Source: Lactobacillus johnsonii (GTDB taxonomy: Bacteria; Bacillota; Bacilli; Lactobacillales; Lactobacillaceae). Taken from it: a DNA stretch of 64,000 bases. The stretch covers positions 1,054,001 to 1,118,000 of the forward strand of contig NZ_CP059055.1 of assembly GCF_014058685.1 (NCBI RefSeq), read 5' to 3'. Made by a program: the position numbers and the translations under genes. Positions 45,236-56,865 of the stretch are shown here, piece after piece. A model generated the notes under the pieces. That model was not told the origin of the DNA. It did not search any database and saw only the letters and a list, made by a program, of their open reading frames with translations. Numbering within the stretch: the stretch's first letter is position 1; every line of letters begins with the position of its first letter.

Positions 45236-46159
45236 TTATGCCTCGTCTTTCTTATCTTTTCTTGGGAAAAATTTTTGATAATCTGCTTGTAAATGCTTCA
45301 TTGTGACATGGGTATAGATTTGCGTCGTTGACAAAGATTCATGCCCTAAAAGCTCTTGCACACTCCTTAGGTCTGCTCCATTATTAAGCATTTCAGTTGC
45401 AAAAGAGTGTCTAAGCATATGGGGATGAACCTTTCCACCAACTCCAGCTTTAATGAAAACTTGCTGCATAATGTATTCAATTCCGCGGCCAGTTAACTTT
45501 TGTCCCCGGTTATTTAAAAATACATAGCCTAGATCTTCATTTTTACCTAGTAGAGCTAGTCGACTTTCATCACAATATTCTTTTAAAGCACTGGCCGCAT
45601 CTTTTCCAAAGGGAACATAGCGGTCTTTATTACCCTTCCCATGAACTAAGATAATCTTTAAATCAAAATCAATCTGATCTAGCTTTAAAGATGCCATCTC
45701 ACTTAAACGCATCCCAGTCGCATAAAAAAGTTCAAACATCGCGCGATTTCGAACCACCAACTTGTCATGACCGGCAAGACTATCAAAGACTTGTCGCATC
45801 TCTTTTTCATAGAAAAATTGTGGTAATTTCTTTTCGCCTAATCTTAAACTAATTGTCTGCATCGGATTATTATCTAGCACTTCTCGCTTAACGAGAAAGC
45901 GATAGAAAGATCTTAAACTAGACATTTTACGCGCTTGAGTAGTTCTTGACCTGTTTTGGGTCGCTAAGTCTTGTAAGAAAATTTCAACATCGCGACTTTT
46001 GACTTGATCCCAGCCGCTAAAGCCTCCATTTTCTTTAAAAAATTCCTTAGCTTCATTTAGATCATTTAAGTAAGAGTTTACAGTATTTTTACTATAATTA
46101 CGTTCATAGTTCAAGTAATCTTGAAATTGTTTGATTAATTTATCATTTTCTTTAGACAT
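45236..46159 (-). CDS. xerC: tyrosine recombinase XerC
   Basis: XerC resolves chromosome dimers at dif sites with a partner recombinase. It has 307 residues: an N-terminal SAM-like core-binding domain (about 5-90) and a catalytic domain with Arg151 (GMRLSEM), Lys176, the HPHMLRH box (His247, Arg250), His273 and nucleophile Tyr282 (TTQIYTHV). Its place between trmFO and hslV is the housekeeping position, so it is not a phage or shufflon integrase. Confidence 0.95.
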   Translation of the reverse strand: MSKENDKLIKQFQDYLNYERNYSKNTVNSYLNDLNEAKEFFKENGGFSGWDQVKSRDVEIFLQDLATQNRSRTTQARKMSSLRSFYRFLVKREVLDNNPMQTISLRLGEKKLPQFFYEKEMRQVFDSLAGHDKLVVRNRAMFELFYATGMRLSEMASLKLDQIDFDLKIILVHGKGNKDRYVPFGKDAASALKEYCDESRLALLGKNEDLGYVFLNNRGQKLTGRGIEYIMQQVFIKAGVGGKVHPHMLRHSFATEMLNNGADLRSVQELLGHESLSTTQIYTHVTMKHLQADYQKFFPRKDKKDEA

Positions 46160-46161
46160 TA

Positions 46162-47478
46162 TTAATCAAGCTTCTTCTCTTCCTTAAATGCTTCAAGATC
46201 CTTCAATGCTCGTTTAGAAATTTCTAAGTGTCGTTCTTGTTTGTTTCTTACCTTGTAATCTAATTTTGGCAAGAGTGCATAGGAAGCATTCATTGGTTGG
46301 AAATGCTTTGCGCTAGTGGTTGTGATGTAGTTGGCCATAGAACCCAAGGCAGTTGACTTAGGGAAGACTAAGGTTTCTTCTCCTAAAGCTTCTCTAGCTG
46401 CATTAATTCCGGCAACTAAACCAGAACCGGCACTTTCAACATAACCTTCTACCCCTGTCATTTGTCCCGCAAAGAAGAGACCAGTTTGCTTTCTAGCTTC
46501 ATAATTTGCATTCACAACTTCAGGACTAGCAATATAGGTATTACGGTGCATTTTACCATAGCGAACAAATTTTGCATTTTCAAGACCTGGAATCATTGAA
46601 AAGACTCTCTTTTGTTCGCCATATTTTAGATGAGTTTGGAAACCAACGATGTTATACATTGTGCTAGCTGCATTATCTTGACGCAATTGCACAACTGCAT
46701 AAGGAGTCTTTCCAGTCTTAGGATCTTCTAAACCAACTGGCTTAAGGGGACCAAAGAGCATTGTCTTTTCTCCTCTTTTTGCCATTACTTCAATTGGCAT
46801 ACATCCTTCAAAGACATTCTTATCTTCAAAGCCATGTAAAGTAGCTGTCTCCGCCCCAACTAGATTTTTATAGAAATTATAAAACTCTTCTTTAGTCATG
46901 GGACAATTCAAATATGCAGCTTCACCCTTGTCATAACGTGATTTTTTATACACAATATCACGATTAATGGAACTAGCTGCCACAATTGGAGCAGCCGCAT
47001 CAAAGAAATGAAGTGAATCAGTACCACAAAACTCCTTAATTTGTTCTGCGAGTGTATCTGAGGTTAATGGACCAGTCGCAATGATCGTGATACCATCTTT
47101 TGGAATCTCAGTGATTTCTTCCTCATGAACATGAACATTTGGCAAGTCCTTCAAAGTTTTAGTTACAACTGCACTAAACTTATCTCTATCAACAGCTAGA
47201 GCTCCGCCAGCAGGTACTGCAGTTTCATCAGCTGCTTTCATAATTAAGGAATCCAGCTGCCGCATTTCTTCTTTTAATAAACCAACAGCATTTGACAGTT
47301 GGTTAGATCTCATTGAGTTAGTACATACTAATTCTGCAAAGTTTGCAGTTTCATGAGCAGGCGTATTTTTCTTAGGTCGCATTTCATATAAATCTACTTC
47401 AATGCCACGCTTAGCTAATTGCCATGCAGCTTCACTCCCTGCAAGACCTCCGCCAATTACGGTTACATTCTTTACCAT
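46162..47478 (-). CDS. trmFO: methylenetetrahydrofolate-tRNA (m5U54) methyltransferase TrmFO
   Basis: TrmFO makes 5-methyluridine at position 54 of tRNA, using folate and FAD. It has 438 residues. The FAD-binding [11 protein letters not shown] is at 9-19 and [20 protein letters not shown] near 53-72. The typical [11 protein letters not shown]-like stretch (here [12 protein letters not shown]) and [16 protein letters not shown] are also present. AAGGAAAG precedes the ATG. It lies two codons upstream of xerC and 97 nt downstream of topA. Confidence 0.96.
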   Translation of the reverse strand: MVKNVTVIGGGLAGSEAAWQLAKRGIEVDLYEMRPKKNTPAHETANFAELVCTNSMRSNQLSNAVGLLKEEMRQLDSLIMKAADETAVPAGGALAVDRDKFSAVVTKTLKDLPNVHVHEEEITEIPKDGITIIATGPLTSDTLAEQIKEFCGTDSLHFFDAAAPIVAASSINRDIVYKKSRYDKGEAAYLNCPMTKEEFYNFYKNLVGAETATLHGFEDKNVFEGCMPIEVMAKRGEKTMLFGPLKPVGLEDPKTGKTPYAVVQLRQDNAASTMYNIVGFQTHLKYGEQKRVFSMIPGLENAKFVRYGKMHRNTYIASPEVVNANYEARKQTGLFFAGQMTGVEGYVESAGSGLVAGINAAREALGEETLVFPKSTALGSMANYITTTSAKHFQPMNASYALLPKLDYKVRNKQERHLEISKRALKDLEAFKEEKKLD

Positions 47479-47520
47479 GCAATCTTTCCTTTCTGCTCGA
47501 CTCTTTCAAGTCTATATAAA

Positions 47521-47560
47521 AATGATATCATTAAACCGCTTTCGTTTTAATGATATCATT
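47521..47560 (-). terminator. terminator of topA
   Basis: A 15-bp perfect stem AATGATATCATTAAA/TTTAATGATATCATT with a 10-nt loop and T residues on the minus strand lies 15 nt after the topA stop. Confidence 0.9.
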
Positions 47561-47575
47561 GATTTTTATTATAAT

Positions 47576-49657
47576 TTAACTTTCTTCTGGTTCTTCACGG
47601 TAATCACCATTTGGACAAAGGATTACTAGTCCTTTCTTGTTCTTCTTTTGAACTAAGAAGTGACCATCATTTGGACAATTACGACCAATTGGTTGATCCC
47701 ATGAAACAAAATCACAATCTGGATAGCGTGAACAGCCATAGAATTTACGGTTACGTTTTGATTTCTTTTCGATAACTTCGCCCTTACCACACTTAGGACA
47801 AGTTACGCCAATCTTCTTAACGATTGGTTTAGTATTACGACAATCCGGGAAGCGTGAGCAAGCATAGAACTTACCGTAGCGTCCCATTTTGATAACCATT
47901 GGAGCCCCACAAATATCACAGTTAAAGCCTGCAGGTTCATCTTTAATTTGAACCTTTTCAATTTGTTGATCTGCTTTATCTAATTCTTTAGAAAATGGCT
48001 TGTAGTACTCATCAACTACTTTAATCCAGTTCTTCTTCCCTACTTCAACCCCATCTAGGTCATTTTCAAGTTGAGCTGTAAAGTCGACATTAACAATATC
48101 TGGGAAAAATTCTTCGATTAACTTATCTACGATTTCTCCTAATTCTGTAGGTACAATTGACCTACCTTCAAGTTTTACGTAGTAACGTTTTTGAATGGTA
48201 TCAATTGTTGGTGCATAAGTTGATGGACGACCAACACCATTTTCTTCAAGAGCACGAACTAAACTAGCTTCTGTATAACGTGCAGGTGGTTGAGTAAAGT
48301 GTTGACGATCATCAGTCTTCTTAAGCTTAACCTTATCGCCTTCATTTAACTCAGGAAGTTCATTACTCTTTTCTTTTTGGTTATCGTATACCTTAGTGAA
48401 TCCAGCAAATTTAAGTTTTGAACCAGTTGTTCTAAAGGTTACATCATTTTGCTCAATATCAGCTCTAACTGTGTCGTAAACAGCTGGGGTCATTTGACTA
48501 GCAATAAATCTTGACCAAATTAAAGTATAGAGACGATATTCTTCAGTTGTTAAATATTCTTTTACAGAAGCTGGCGTTCTAAAAGCTGAAGTAGGACGAA
48601 TTGCTTCGTGGGCATCTTGAGCATCCGCATCATTTTTAAAATGTTGCGGCTTAACTGCTGCGTAATTTTCACCGTATTCTTCATGAATAAATTTTGAAGC
48701 TTCATGCTTTGCTACATTAGCAATACGCTTTGAGTCAGTACGCATATAAGTAATCAAACCGACAGATCCCTTACCAAGGTTCACACCTTCATAAAGAGAT
48801 TGGGCAATTCTCATTGTTCGACGAGTTCTGTAACCTAAGCGCTTGTTTGCTTCTTGTTGCATAGTTGAAGTGGTAAAAGGAGCAGCAGGTTGACGTCTTC
48901 TTTCCTTTTTAACTACTTTTGTAACTTCAAAGTTTTTCCGCTTATCAATTCGCTTTAAAACATCTTGAACTGCTTCATTATTTGGCAACTCTTGCTTTTT
49001 GCCCTTAATGCCATAAAAAGCACTCTTAAACTTTTCTGAGCCCTTTTCAAAATCAGCATCAATAGTCCAGTACTCTTCTGGCTTAAAGTTCTTGATTTCA
49101 TTTTCACGATCAATTACTAACTTCAAGGCAATCGATTGAACACGTCCAGCTGACAAACCTTTCTTTACCTTTTGCCACAAAATCGGACTAATTGAATAAC
49201 CAACCAAACGGTCTAGGACACGACGAGCTTGTTGAGCATCAACAATATCCATATCAATAGTTCTTGGATTCTTAAAGGCATTCTTAACAGCATCTTTAGT
49301 AATTTCGTTAAAAGCAACGCGGTTATGTTCTTTTGGATCTAGATTTAATGCATGAGCGACATGCCAAGCAATCGCTTCTCCTTCTCGATCCGGGTCGGAA
49401 GCAAGATAAACATATTTTGCTTTTTTAGCTTCTCTCTTTAATTCTTTAATCGTATCGCCTTTTCCACGAATGGAAATATACTTTGGTTCATAGTCATGTT
49501 CTACATCCACTCCCATTTGAGACTTGGGTAAATCACGAATATGGCCTTTTGAAGCGATAACATGATAATTTCTTCCTAAATATTTTTCAATTGTCTTAGC
49601 CTTATGAGGAGACTCGACAATAACTAAATTCTTTTTATTTTTTCGTTTAGTAGGCAT
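47576..49657 (-). CDS. topA: DNA topoisomerase I
   Basis: This type IA topoisomerase relaxes negative supercoils. It has 693 residues. The Toprim domain runs from [18 protein letters not shown] to [13 protein letters not shown] (about 11-99), and the nucleophile is Tyr304 in [11 protein letters not shown]. The C-terminus carries three zinc-ribbon units (CDICGAP near 597; CPKCGKG near 639; a degenerate CPNDGHF). AAGGAAGGGG precedes the ATG. Confidence 0.97.
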   Translation of the reverse strand: MPTKRKNKKNLVIVESPHKAKTIEKYLGRNYHVIASKGHIRDLPKSQMGVDVEHDYEPKYISIRGKGDTIKELKREAKKAKYVYLASDPDREGEAIAWHVAHALNLDPKEHNRVAFNEITKDAVKNAFKNPRTIDMDIVDAQQARRVLDRLVGYSISPILWQKVKKGLSAGRVQSIALKLVIDRENEIKNFKPEEYWTIDADFEKGSEKFKSAFYGIKGKKQELPNNEAVQDVLKRIDKRKNFEVTKVVKKERRRQPAAPFTTSTMQQEANKRLGYRTRRTMRIAQSLYEGVNLGKGSVGLITYMRTDSKRIANVAKHEASKFIHEEYGENYAAVKPQHFKNDADAQDAHEAIRPTSAFRTPASVKEYLTTEEYRLYTLIWSRFIASQMTPAVYDTVRADIEQNDVTFRTTGSKLKFAGFTKVYDNQKEKSNELPELNEGDKVKLKKTDDRQHFTQPPARYTEASLVRALEENGVGRPSTYAPTIDTIQKRYYVKLEGRSIVPTELGEIVDKLIEEFFPDIVNVDFTAQLENDLDGVEVGKKNWIKVVDEYYKPFSKELDKADQQIEKVQIKDEPAGFNCDICGAPMVIKMGRYGKFYACSRFPDCRNTKPIVKKIGVTCPKCGKGEVIEKKSKRNRKFYGCSRYPDCDFVSWDQPIGRNCPNDGHFLVQKKNKKGLVILCPNGDYREEPEES

Positions 49658-49722
49658 AGAATGCCCCTTCCTTGCACAATTTCTACCAAATTCTAAAATA
49701 CCAAAAATTTTACTCTTGTCAA

Positions 49723-50568
49723 CTAAAGCAAATTTTTAAAATCAGCATTAACCAATGGATAAGCACCAGCGGCAATTAGCTCATTAGGGCCTTCTGACAA
49801 GGGACTTGAGACTGGTCCCGGAACTGCAAAAATATTGCGATTTTCTTCTAAAGCAATATTTGCAGTAATTAAGGAGCCCGATCTTTTTCTAGCTTCAGTC
49901 ACAATAATATTTTTACTTAAGCCCGCAAGTATACGGTTCCTTTGCGGAAATCTATAAGGCCTTGGAGGAGTATCCGGTAAATATTCACTGATCAATAGCC
50001 CGTTCGCCATAATTTCTTCCTGGAGCATTTTGTTTTCTTGCGGATAAAAATGGTTGAGTCCATTTCCAATCACGGCAATTGTCTTACCGTGATTTTTTAA
50101 TGTTTCTTGATGAGCAATTCCATCCACTCCGCGTGCTAAGCCACTAGCAATAACAAAATCTTGCTGTATCAGCTGGGGAATTAATTGTTTTAAGACAAAA
50201 CGACTATAGTTTGTCGGCTGTCTTGCGCCAACTATAACTGTAATCTCCTTTTTAAGCAAGGATAAGTCTCCTCTAGTAAAAAGAAGTGTTGGTGCATTAT
50301 ACATTTCACGGAGTGCATTTGGATAGATTGTATCAAAAATAGTGATAACATCACACTGTAATTCAATTCTTTCAATCCAAGAATTAAACTTATCATTTTT
50401 CATTGCAGCTAAAACAATATTTTGGATATTTGATTTTAATGATAAACTCTCTATTTTGTCAACTGTTACTTCTTCACCAGCAGTAAAATTCGCTACAATT
50501 TTTCCTATAGTAGTAATGCCAAGACCTTGCTGTAATTTTAACCTTAAACAAAATTCTTTCAAATTCAT
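49723..50568 (-). CDS. dprA: DNA processing protein DprA
   Basis: DprA loads RecA on incoming single-stranded DNA during transformation. It has 281 residues. The Rossmann-like core shows [10 protein letters not shown] near 113, [14 protein letters not shown] near 140 and [12 protein letters not shown] near 168, with [17 protein letters not shown] after. The ribosome binding site GGAGG lies inside a stable hairpin, so translation may be held low. The gene lies 52 nt after rnhB and 65 nt before topA. Confidence 0.95.
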   Translation of the reverse strand: MNLKEFCLRLKLQQGLGITTIGKIVANFTAGEEVTVDKIESLSLKSNIQNIVLAAMKNDKFNSWIERIELQCDVITIFDTIYPNALREMYNAPTLLFTRGDLSLLKKEITVIVGARQPTNYSRFVLKQLIPQLIQQDFVIASGLARGVDGIAHQETLKNHGKTIAVIGNGLNHFYPQENKMLQEEIMANGLLISEYLPDTPPRPYRFPQRNRILAGLSKNIIVTEARKRSGSLITANIALEENRNIFAVPGPVSSPLSEGPNELIAAGAYPLVNADFKNLL

Positions 50569-50575
50569 ATAAATA

Positions 50576-50611
50576 AAACCTCCACTATCATGTACGCAAA
50601 AGTGAAGGTTT
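50576..50611 (-). promoter_or_regulatory. hairpin sequestering the dprA ribosome binding site
   Basis: In minus-strand RNA AAACCTTCACT pairs completely (one G-U) with AGTGGAGGTTT across a 14-nt loop. The second arm contains GGAGG, 8-10 nt upstream of the dprA ATG, and TTTTATTTAT follows. It could be the rnhB terminator, a translational block, or both. Confidence 0.7.
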
Positions 50612-50620
50612 ATTTTTTAA

Positions 50621-51373
50621 TTATTTTTCGTATTCACTAACTGGAGCAAAAGATCTCCGATGAATCGGGGTTGGACCGTATTTTTTAAGAGCCTCCATGT
50701 GCTCACGTGTTCCGTAGCCTGCATTATGTTTAAAATCATATTCTGGATAGAGCTCACCATAAGCATCCATTAAGTTATCCCGAAACACCTTAGCTACAAT
50801 ACTAGCGGCAGCAATTGAGTTAGACTTAGCATCCCCGTGAATTAGTTTAACTTGCGGAATATTTAAAGGTACATTCATGGCATCAACTAATAAGGCATCA
50901 GGTTTTACTTTTAGACCTTGAACAGCATGAGCCATTGCTACACGATCTGCTTCATAAATATTAATCTGATCAATTACATCATTATTAGCTAAGCCGACAC
51001 TAACACTGACAGCTTTTTCTAGAATCTTTGGAAAAAGCGCCTGTCTCTTCTTAGGTGATAATTTTTTTGAGTCATTAACATCAATTAAATCAAAATCATG
51101 TGGCAAAATAACAGCAGCTGTAACTACAGGCCCAGCAAGGGGTCCACGCCCTACTTCATCAACTCCAGCAACAAGTTGATCTTTTTGCCAGAATTCTTTT
51201 TCATAAGAAAAACGGGTTTGAAATTGAGCTAATGCTTTAGCATATTTAGCTTGCCTTTTTTCATAGCTAATTAAGAGCTTTTGGACGCCTTTTCGTTCAT
51301 CAACTTTTAATTCTTCTAATTGCTCTTTGCTTACTTCTCCTTGAAGTAAGTTCTTTATTTCAGTAATCGTCAT
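50621..51373 (-). CDS. rnhB: ribonuclease HII
   Basis: This enzyme cleaves RNA in RNA-DNA hybrids and at single ribonucleotides. It has 250 residues with the type 2 RNase H core: [17 protein letters not shown] near 70-86 with the first catalytic Asp and Glu, DSKKLS near 100, and LLVDAMN and [14 protein letters not shown] with further acidic residues. An N-terminal extension of about 65 residues is usual in Firmicutes. Its start overlaps the rbgA stop as ATGA. Confidence 0.96.
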   Translation of the reverse strand: MTITEIKNLLQGEVSKEQLEELKVDERKGVQKLLISYEKRQAKYAKALAQFQTRFSYEKEFWQKDQLVAGVDEVGRGPLAGPVVTAAVILPHDFDLIDVNDSKKLSPKKRQALFPKILEKAVSVSVGLANNDVIDQINIYEADRVAMAHAVQGLKVKPDALLVDAMNVPLNIPQVKLIHGDAKSNSIAAASIVAKVFRDNLMDAYGELYPEYDFKHNAGYGTREHMEALKKYGPTPIHRRSFAPVSEYEK

Positions 51374-52209
51374 CTAAGATCGAACGTAATCCTTCCCAAT
51401 TTTCCTTTGCGTAAGCGCTGAAGCATAAAGAGTGAAAACTTATCATAATCATCTCGCATGCCGTATTTGTTGGTCATTGCTAACAATAAATCTGGATTAG
51501 ACATACTGTCCATCTCTTCACTTGAAATTCGGGCAAATTTAACGAGGTCATCTCGATAATTTTGCTTTAAAAATTCAATCACAAATAAGGCAACATCATC
51601 GGGATGAAAAATATCCGCCTTAATTGCCCCGCAAGCTGCTAATTTATAACCTACTTCTTGATCAGAAAACTTAGGCCACAAAATCCCCGGTGTATCTAAA
51701 ATTTGTACATTAGTCTTGGTTTTTAACCAACTTTGTCCACGTGTTACACCAGGCTTATCACCAACAATTGCAGCATTTCTTCCAACCATCCGGTTAATAA
51801 TTGTAGACTTACCACAGTTTGGAATTCCTGCAATAGCTACTCGAATCATTGGGTTTGATGCACCCTTTGCAATTAATTTATCTGTCTTTTCCTTACCAGC
51901 TAGCTTAATAATTTTAAATAGACTAGTCATATTTGTAGTATGCTGGGCATCCATCGAAATCACGAAGTTACCCTCATCTTGATAATAACGGGTCCATTTT
52001 TTAGTTTGAATTGGATCAGCCAAATCAGCCTTATTTAAAACAATAATATGCGGTTTCTTCTTTGTTAATTGTCCAATCATTGGATTACGAGAAGAAACTG
52101 GTAGGCGCGCATCTAAAACTTCAATTAAGACATCAATCAAGTCTAGATTATCTTCTAGTTGATTTTTAGCCTTATTCATATGTCCTGGATACCATTGAAT
52201 AGTTGCCAT
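51370..52209 (-). CDS. rbgA: ribosome biogenesis GTPase RbgA (YlqF)
   Basis: RbgA matures the large ribosomal subunit. It has 279 residues and a circularly permuted GTPase: NKAD (G4) near 58 precedes GIPNCGKST (G1) near 128, and DTPG (G3) lies near 173. The N-terminal [14 protein letters not shown] is typical. It is translationally coupled to rnhB and starts 2 nt downstream of the protease gene. Confidence 0.96.
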   Translation of the reverse strand: MATIQWYPGHMNKAKNQLEDNLDLIDVLIEVLDARLPVSSRNPMIGQLTKKKPHIIVLNKADLADPIQTKKWTRYYQDEGNFVISMDAQHTTNMTSLFKIIKLAGKEKTDKLIAKGASNPMIRVAIAGIPNCGKSTIINRMVGRNAAIVGDKPGVTRGQSWLKTKTNVQILDTPGILWPKFSDQEVGYKLAACGAIKADIFHPDDVALFVIEFLKQNYRDDLVKFARISSEEMDSMSNPDLLLAMTNKYGMRDDYDKFSLFMLQRLRKGKLGRITFDLR

Positions 52210-52211
52210 TT

Positions 52212-53663
52212 TTAATCCTCCATATCCTTTAGATTTAAGCTCATTGCCTTCTTTAAAGCAGGATTATCATCTTGCAATTTTTGTGCAACTGCTAAATAAA
52301 GTTGCGCTTGTACTTGCCCATTTACTATACCATCTGCTGTCAAGCCATGGGCTTTTTGAAACTCAATAACCGCATTCTTAGTTTCATCATCAAAAACTCC
52401 TGTAACATGCTTTGGCATATAACCTAAGGCATTCAAATATTGCTGCAGAGTTGCCACATCAACACCAGTCATTGATTTCTTCAAAATACTCATACTTTGG
52501 AATTGAGGTAGTTTGGCTAAAGAAGATTCAGGTACAGGATAAGTTGGCTTTAGCCCCTTTTGGTTGATCCAAGTTCCATTTGGAGTAAGCCACTTAGCAA
52601 TTGTATATTTATATTCAGAATCTTGCGTCTGCCCTACTTCCTGCACTGTTCCCTTACCATAACTTGTTTGACCAACAGAAACTGCCCGGTGATTTTGAAC
52701 AAGAGCCGCGGTAAAGATTTCACTGGCACTAGCTGTATTGGCATTAATTAAAATAATTGGCTTTAGACTTGTATGGAAGCCACCAGAAAGCTTTTTATCA
52801 GAGCGAATTACTTCTTTTTGCTTGCGATCCTGATATTGCATAATAATCTTATTATTTGGTAAGAAATATGATGAAGACTTCAAAGCAGCATCCATTGCAC
52901 CACCAGGATTATCTTGTAAGTCAATAATTAGCTTAGGATATTTTTTAGTATTAATTGACTTTAAAGCACTCTTTAAATCTTTAGCCGTATTAACGTCAAA
53001 TTGTGTAATTGTAATAATTGTTGCATTACCTTCAGTTCGCTTAGTTAAGCTAGATTGGGAGATTTTAGCCCGCTTTAAGGTAACGTTAAAAGTAGAGTTA
53101 GCACGTCTAAGTTTCAAGGTAACTTTTGTACCAATTTTCCCTCTGACTAAAGGAGCTACTTTACTAAACTGAGCTGCACTTACCTTTTTATTATTAACGG
53201 CAACAATCTCATCGCCAGGTTTAATAGTACTTTTTGAAGCTGGAGAATCAGCAACAATAAAGTCCACAACAACTTTATTGTTGCGTACTGCCATCTGAAT
53301 ACCTACTCCGCCAAAACTCGAACCCTCTAAAATATTATTAACTTGTTCTTGGTTTGCTCCACTTAATCCCTCAGAAAAAGGATCGTTAAGACTATTAAGC
53401 ATCCCGTTAATTGCCCCCTGGCGCAATGTTTGCGGTGAGACTTTTTTATAATATGAACCTTGTAATTGCTCATACACTTTTTCAACTTGATAAAAAGGTG
53501 ACTTTAGTTCCTTAACTTCCATAATTCCAAAGGTCAAACCTGCACCAATTGCCGCACCAGCTATACCAGTTAACAAAAATTGAGCATATTTGGGAAGATG
53601 CTTCTTTTTATTATTTGAAATTTCTTTATTTTGATGAGAATTATTTGGTTCTACTTCTGCCAT
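52212..53663 (-). CDS. S41-family C-terminal processing peptidase (CtpA-like)
   Basis: This membrane-anchored serine protease has 483 residues. A transmembrane helix lies near 28-48, followed by a PDZ domain (about 110-195). The S41 core has the catalytic Ser in NTASASEIF near 310 and Lys in [11 protein letters not shown] near 335. A C-terminal peptidoglycan-binding unit (about 395-465) ends the domain order, so it acts at the wall-membrane interface. Substrates are not predictable. Confidence 0.94.
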   Translation of the reverse strand: MAEVEPNNSHQNKEISNNKKKHLPKYAQFLLTGIAGAAIGAGLTFGIMEVKELKSPFYQVEKVYEQLQGSYYKKVSPQTLRQGAINGMLNSLNDPFSEGLSGANQEQVNNILEGSSFGGVGIQMAVRNNKVVVDFIVADSPASKSTIKPGDEIVAVNNKKVSAAQFSKVAPLVRGKIGTKVTLKLRRANSTFNVTLKRAKISQSSLTKRTEGNATIITITQFDVNTAKDLKSALKSINTKKYPKLIIDLQDNPGGAMDAALKSSSYFLPNNKIIMQYQDRKQKEVIRSDKKLSGGFHTSLKPIILINANTASASEIFTAALVQNHRAVSVGQTSYGKGTVQEVGQTQDSEYKYTIAKWLTPNGTWINQKGLKPTYPVPESSLAKLPQFQSMSILKKSMTGVDVATLQQYLNALGYMPKHVTGVFDDETKNAVIEFQKAHGLTADGIVNGQVQAQLYLAVAQKLQDDNPALKKAMSLNLKDMED

Positions 53664-53670
53664 ATTAGCC

Positions 53671-53898
53671 TCAGTTCATATTATCTAAATATAATTGATA
53701 TGCCTTGTCAAAAACGCTCATGCTTGGTAAATAACCAGCATTTAATTCTAAATATTCTGACAATTTTTCATAGTCTTCCTCTTGTTTTGGAAAAGAACTG
53801 TCATGTTGAGCATTGTTAGCAAATTCAGCAATATCATCTAAAGAATCAGGATTTCTTTGAGTCATTAAAAAACGATAAAAGCTCTCACGATAAGCCAT
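53671..53898 (-). CDS. YozE-family (UPF0346) small protein
   Basis: This 75-residue acidic protein begins [17 protein letters not shown] and matches the YozE SAM-like family found across Firmicutes. Its function is unknown. It starts at TAATG overlapping the degV stop and is followed 7 nt later by the protease gene. Confidence 0.9.
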   Translation of the reverse strand: MAYRESFYRFLMTQRNPDSLDDIAEFANNAQHDSSFPKQEEDYEKLSEYLELNAGYLPSMSVFDKAYQLYLDNMN

Positions 53899-54755
53899 TA
53901 AAAGTCCTCCGTTGTATAGAATACTGCATAGGCACCACTACCAGCATGAGTTGCAATAATTGGACTAGTAACACGAGTCAACACTTTAATGTCAGGATTA
54001 ATTTCTTTAATTTTATTAGCCCAAACTTCCATATCTTCAGGCGTATCGACATAAGAAATTGCTACTTCTTTGATATCGTGTTTATGTTCTTCAATATCCT
54101 TTAAAACACGTTTATCAAAGTTCTTAGAAAACTTCTTTCCCCGACCTTTTTTAGCAACGTCTAAATTTCCACCTGGCATATGCAATTCAATTCTAATATT
54201 TAGTAAAGTAGCAATTTTACCAGCTAATGGTCCAAGACGTCCACCCTTAATCAAGTTATTTAGGTTAACTACCATCATCTGTAATTTTTGCTTCTTTTTA
54301 AGGTCTTCAACATGATTTACAATTTCTTCAAGACTCTTGCCTGCTTGCGCATCCTTAGCAGCGGCCAGCACTTGATAAGCTTCTGCACGATCAGTTAGTT
54401 CAGAATCAATTAAAGTTACTTCTTTAGTCTTTCCAATTATGTCAGCAGCCTGTCTAGCAGCTTCAATTGTCCCGCTTAAAGAACGAGCAAGAAAAATTCC
54501 TACTACTTGGCTTCCATCGGCAGTTAATTCTTTAAATACTTTTTCAAAAATTCCAATTGATGGTTGACTTGTCTTTGGTAATTCTTCAGACGCATCCATC
54601 TTCTTTACAAATTCTTCTCGACTGATATCAATGCCATCTGTGTAAGTCTTACCATCGATAGTAATAGTTAATGGAACGACTGTAATATCGTATTTATCAA
54701 TTTCTTCAGGAGTTAATTGAACTGAGGAATCAGTTACTACTTTAATCTTAGCCAT
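53898..54755 (-). CDS. DegV-family fatty-acid-binding protein
   Basis: The 285-residue protein has the two-domain DegV fold, which binds fatty acids for the FakAB kinase system. Landmarks are [14 protein letters not shown] at 5-18, [13 protein letters not shown] near 61, [14 protein letters not shown] near 83 and the [15 protein letters not shown] end. It is a likely FakB-type carrier, but the bound lipid cannot be read. It is first in the small run degV-yozE-ctp-rbgA-rnhB. Confidence 0.92.
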   Translation of the reverse strand: MAKIKVVTDSSVQLTPEEIDKYDITVVPLTITIDGKTYTDGIDISREEFVKKMDASEELPKTSQPSIGIFEKVFKELTADGSQVVGIFLARSLSGTIEAARQAADIIGKTKEVTLIDSELTDRAEAYQVLAAAKDAQAGKSLEEIVNHVEDLKKKQKLQMMVVNLNNLIKGGRLGPLAGKIATLLNIRIELHMPGGNLDVAKKGRGKKFSKNFDKRVLKDIEEHKHDIKEVAISYVDTPEDMEVWANKIKEINPDIKVLTRVTSPIIATHAGSGAYAVFYTTEDF

Positions 54756-54899
54756 TCTAAGTGCTATCCCCTATTCTTCTATAATTATTATTCTATGTTA
54801 GAATTTATTAAGTACAATCTCAAGTATATCAAAAATACAAAAATGAGTTAAAATTTATTAAATAGATTATAAAGTTATTATATAAGGCGGAATAAATGA

Positions 54900-55565
54900 A
54901 TGTCTTTTAAACAATTGTGGCAAGAACCTAAAAATCGGTCTAAAACCTATAACATTTTGAACAACATTTTTAGTGCTATTACTCATGGAATTGGCTTTGG
55001 GCTAGCTGTTGCAGGATTGGTAGTTCTAATTGTGAAAGCTGCCCATACAGGAAGTGCTCTGAGGGTGACAGCCTTTACTCTTTATGGCTCTAGTTTGGTT
55101 ATCCTTTATCTTTTTTCAACACTCTATCATAGTTTGATTTTTACTCGAGCTAGGCGAGTGTTTCAAATATTCGATCACTCTTCAATTTTTATTTTAATTA
55201 CTGGAACCTACACTCCTTATACCTTAGTCGCAATTGGCGGGGTAAAGGGATGGGTAATGTTTGGTATTATTCTAGCCCTGGCCATTTTTGGCATTTTATT
55301 TTATATCTTTAATCAGGGAAAACATGTTGTTTTAGATACTATCCTTTACGTATTAATGGGCTGGATTGTAATTATTGCTTCCAGTACCCTTTACCCAGTT
55401 CTTGGGCCAACTGGATTTTGGCTCTTAGTCTGGGGCGGAATTGCCTATACTGTTGGTGCTATTTTATTTTCAATGCGCGGCGTTCCTTATATTCATGTGA
55501 TTTGGCACATGTTTGTTTTATTAGGTTCAATCCTGATGTATTTTTCAATTCTATTTTATGTTTAA
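54900..55565 (+). CDS. hemolysin III family (HlyIII/YqfA, PAQR-like) membrane protein
   Basis: The 221-residue protein has seven predicted helices. PAQR/HlyIII motifs are visible: SAITHGIGFG near 22-31, STLYHSLIF near 76, QIFDHSSIFILITGTYTP near 93-110 and the C-terminal IHVIWHMFVLLGS near 195-207. These supply the family's metal-binding residues. It is probably a membrane hydrolase or sensor and not a proven hemolysin. AAGGCGG precedes the ATG. Confidence 0.92.
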   Translation: MSFKQLWQEPKNRSKTYNILNNIFSAITHGIGFGLAVAGLVVLIVKAAHTGSALRVTAFTLYGSSLVILYLFSTLYHSLIFTRARRVFQIFDHSSIFILITGTYTPYTLVAIGGVKGWVMFGIILALAIFGILFYIFNQGKHVVLDTILYVLMGWIVIIASSTLYPVLGPTGFWLLVWGGIAYTVGAILFSMRGVPYIHVIWHMFVLLGSILMYFSILFYV

Positions 55566-55570
55566 AAAAG

Positions 55571-55610
55571 AAGCAGACAGTGAACACAATTAATCACTGC
55601 CTGCTTTTTT
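55571..55610. terminator. bidirectional terminator between hlyIII and cca
   Basis: AAGCAGACAGTGA pairs with TCACTGCCTGCTT (one mismatch), with T runs on both sides. Confidence 0.9.
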
Positions 55611-55612
55611 AG

Positions 55613-56809
55613 TTAATGATTTGAAGAAATAAATTCAGTAATCGCTGCCTCGTTATTACTAATTACTCCCTCTAAAACGGCTTTTTTTATTTCCTCTAAT
55701 AAAAGTCCAACTCTTGGTCCAGCTGGGATACCATTTTTTAATAAAAAGTGGCCATCTATCACTAGGTCACGATTATTCTTAATTGGCAATGCTTCGTAAC
55801 TATCAACTAAGGCACTCCCATTGACTGGTTGGCCCAAAATATGAGCTAAATCGATTGTTGAAACAATTGTTTCTAAACCAGCTTTATACAGATCATAATT
55901 ATTTGGAGCATGTGAACTAATTAAGTCAAAGAAAGCAACAATATCAGCTACCTGACGCTCCATTGCATTAGAATTCTTCCACATCCGCATAAAGTGAGGA
56001 ATCTTGTCATTTGGTAATTTTAATAAAATAATCATCAAAGCCCATAGATTAGCTTCAGTAGTAGGGCTAAAATTAAGTTGAGGATAAAGAGCTAAATTCT
56101 CTTTTTTACCCCTAAAACCAGGTACTTCTTCTGATAAACCAGTATCTAAAAAGATTTGGAATGCCTTTTGGCTGCCAGGAGCAATCCCCATTTTTACGAA
56201 TTCATCTCTGATACGTTCAACAGAAATTTTACTTAGTAACTCATGATTGTCACTGATTGCCTGTTCTGTTTCTGGTTCAAGCGTAAATTGCAATTGACTC
56301 ATAAATCGAACTGCACGCATCATTCTCAAGGCATCTTCATGAAAACGATTCTCAGCTTTTCCAACTGCACGGATCAAATGCTTTTCTAAGTCACCTAGTC
56401 CGTCAAAGTGATCAATAATATTTCCATCAACGTCCATTGCTAGAGCATTAATAGTAAAATCACGCCGCTTTAAATCTTCTGATAAGTTTTGGACAAAAGT
56501 TACATGGTCAGGTCTACGGAAGTCTTGGTATCCTGATTCAGTTCTGAAAGTTGTAATTTCATAGCTTTCACCCTCATAAAGAACAGTGACGGTTCCGTGC
56601 TTAATCCCGGTATCAATTGTTTTCTTAAAAATTTGCTTAATTTCCATCGGATAGGCGCTAGTTGCAATATCGACATCATGAATGTGCCGATTTAAAAGCA
56701 AGTCTCGCACACTCCCGCCGACAAAATAGGCCTCATACCCCGCCTCATTAATCTCTTTTAAAACTGGAAGCGCGGCGGTAAAAACTTCCGGTAAATTATT
56801 AATCTTCAT
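55613..56809 (-). CDS. cca: CCA tRNA nucleotidyltransferase
   Basis: This enzyme adds or repairs the 3' CCA of tRNA. From the ATG at 56809 it has 398 residues; a longer start would overlap the yitT promoter. The class II head shows [23 protein letters not shown] near 29-51 with the catalytic Asp pair, then [12 protein letters not shown] near 105-116 and [16 protein letters not shown] near 146-161. It is a single gene divergent from yitT. Confidence 0.95.
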   Translation of the reverse strand: MKINNLPEVFTAALPVLKEINEAGYEAYFVGGSVRDLLLNRHIHDVDIATSAYPMEIKQIFKKTIDTGIKHGTVTVLYEGESYEITTFRTESGYQDFRRPDHVTFVQNLSEDLKRRDFTINALAMDVDGNIIDHFDGLGDLEKHLIRAVGKAENRFHEDALRMMRAVRFMSQLQFTLEPETEQAISDNHELLSKISVERIRDEFVKMGIAPGSQKAFQIFLDTGLSEEVPGFRGKKENLALYPQLNFSPTTEANLWALMIILLKLPNDKIPHFMRMWKNSNAMERQVADIVAFFDLISSHAPNNYDLYKAGLETIVSTIDLAHILGQPVNGSALVDSYEALPIKNNRDLVIDGHFLLKNGIPAGPRVGLLLEEIKKAVLEGVISNNEAAITEFISSNH

Positions 56810-56865
56810 ATATTCCCTATTCCCCTTAATTTTCACACTTCTTAATATAGAAAGAAGGAAGTAAC

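Noticed and set aside
45236-46159. XerC as a recombinase switching the hsdS genes
   Set aside because: It sits in the conserved topA-trmFO-xerC-hslVU order and is 15 kb away; it is the housekeeping enzyme.
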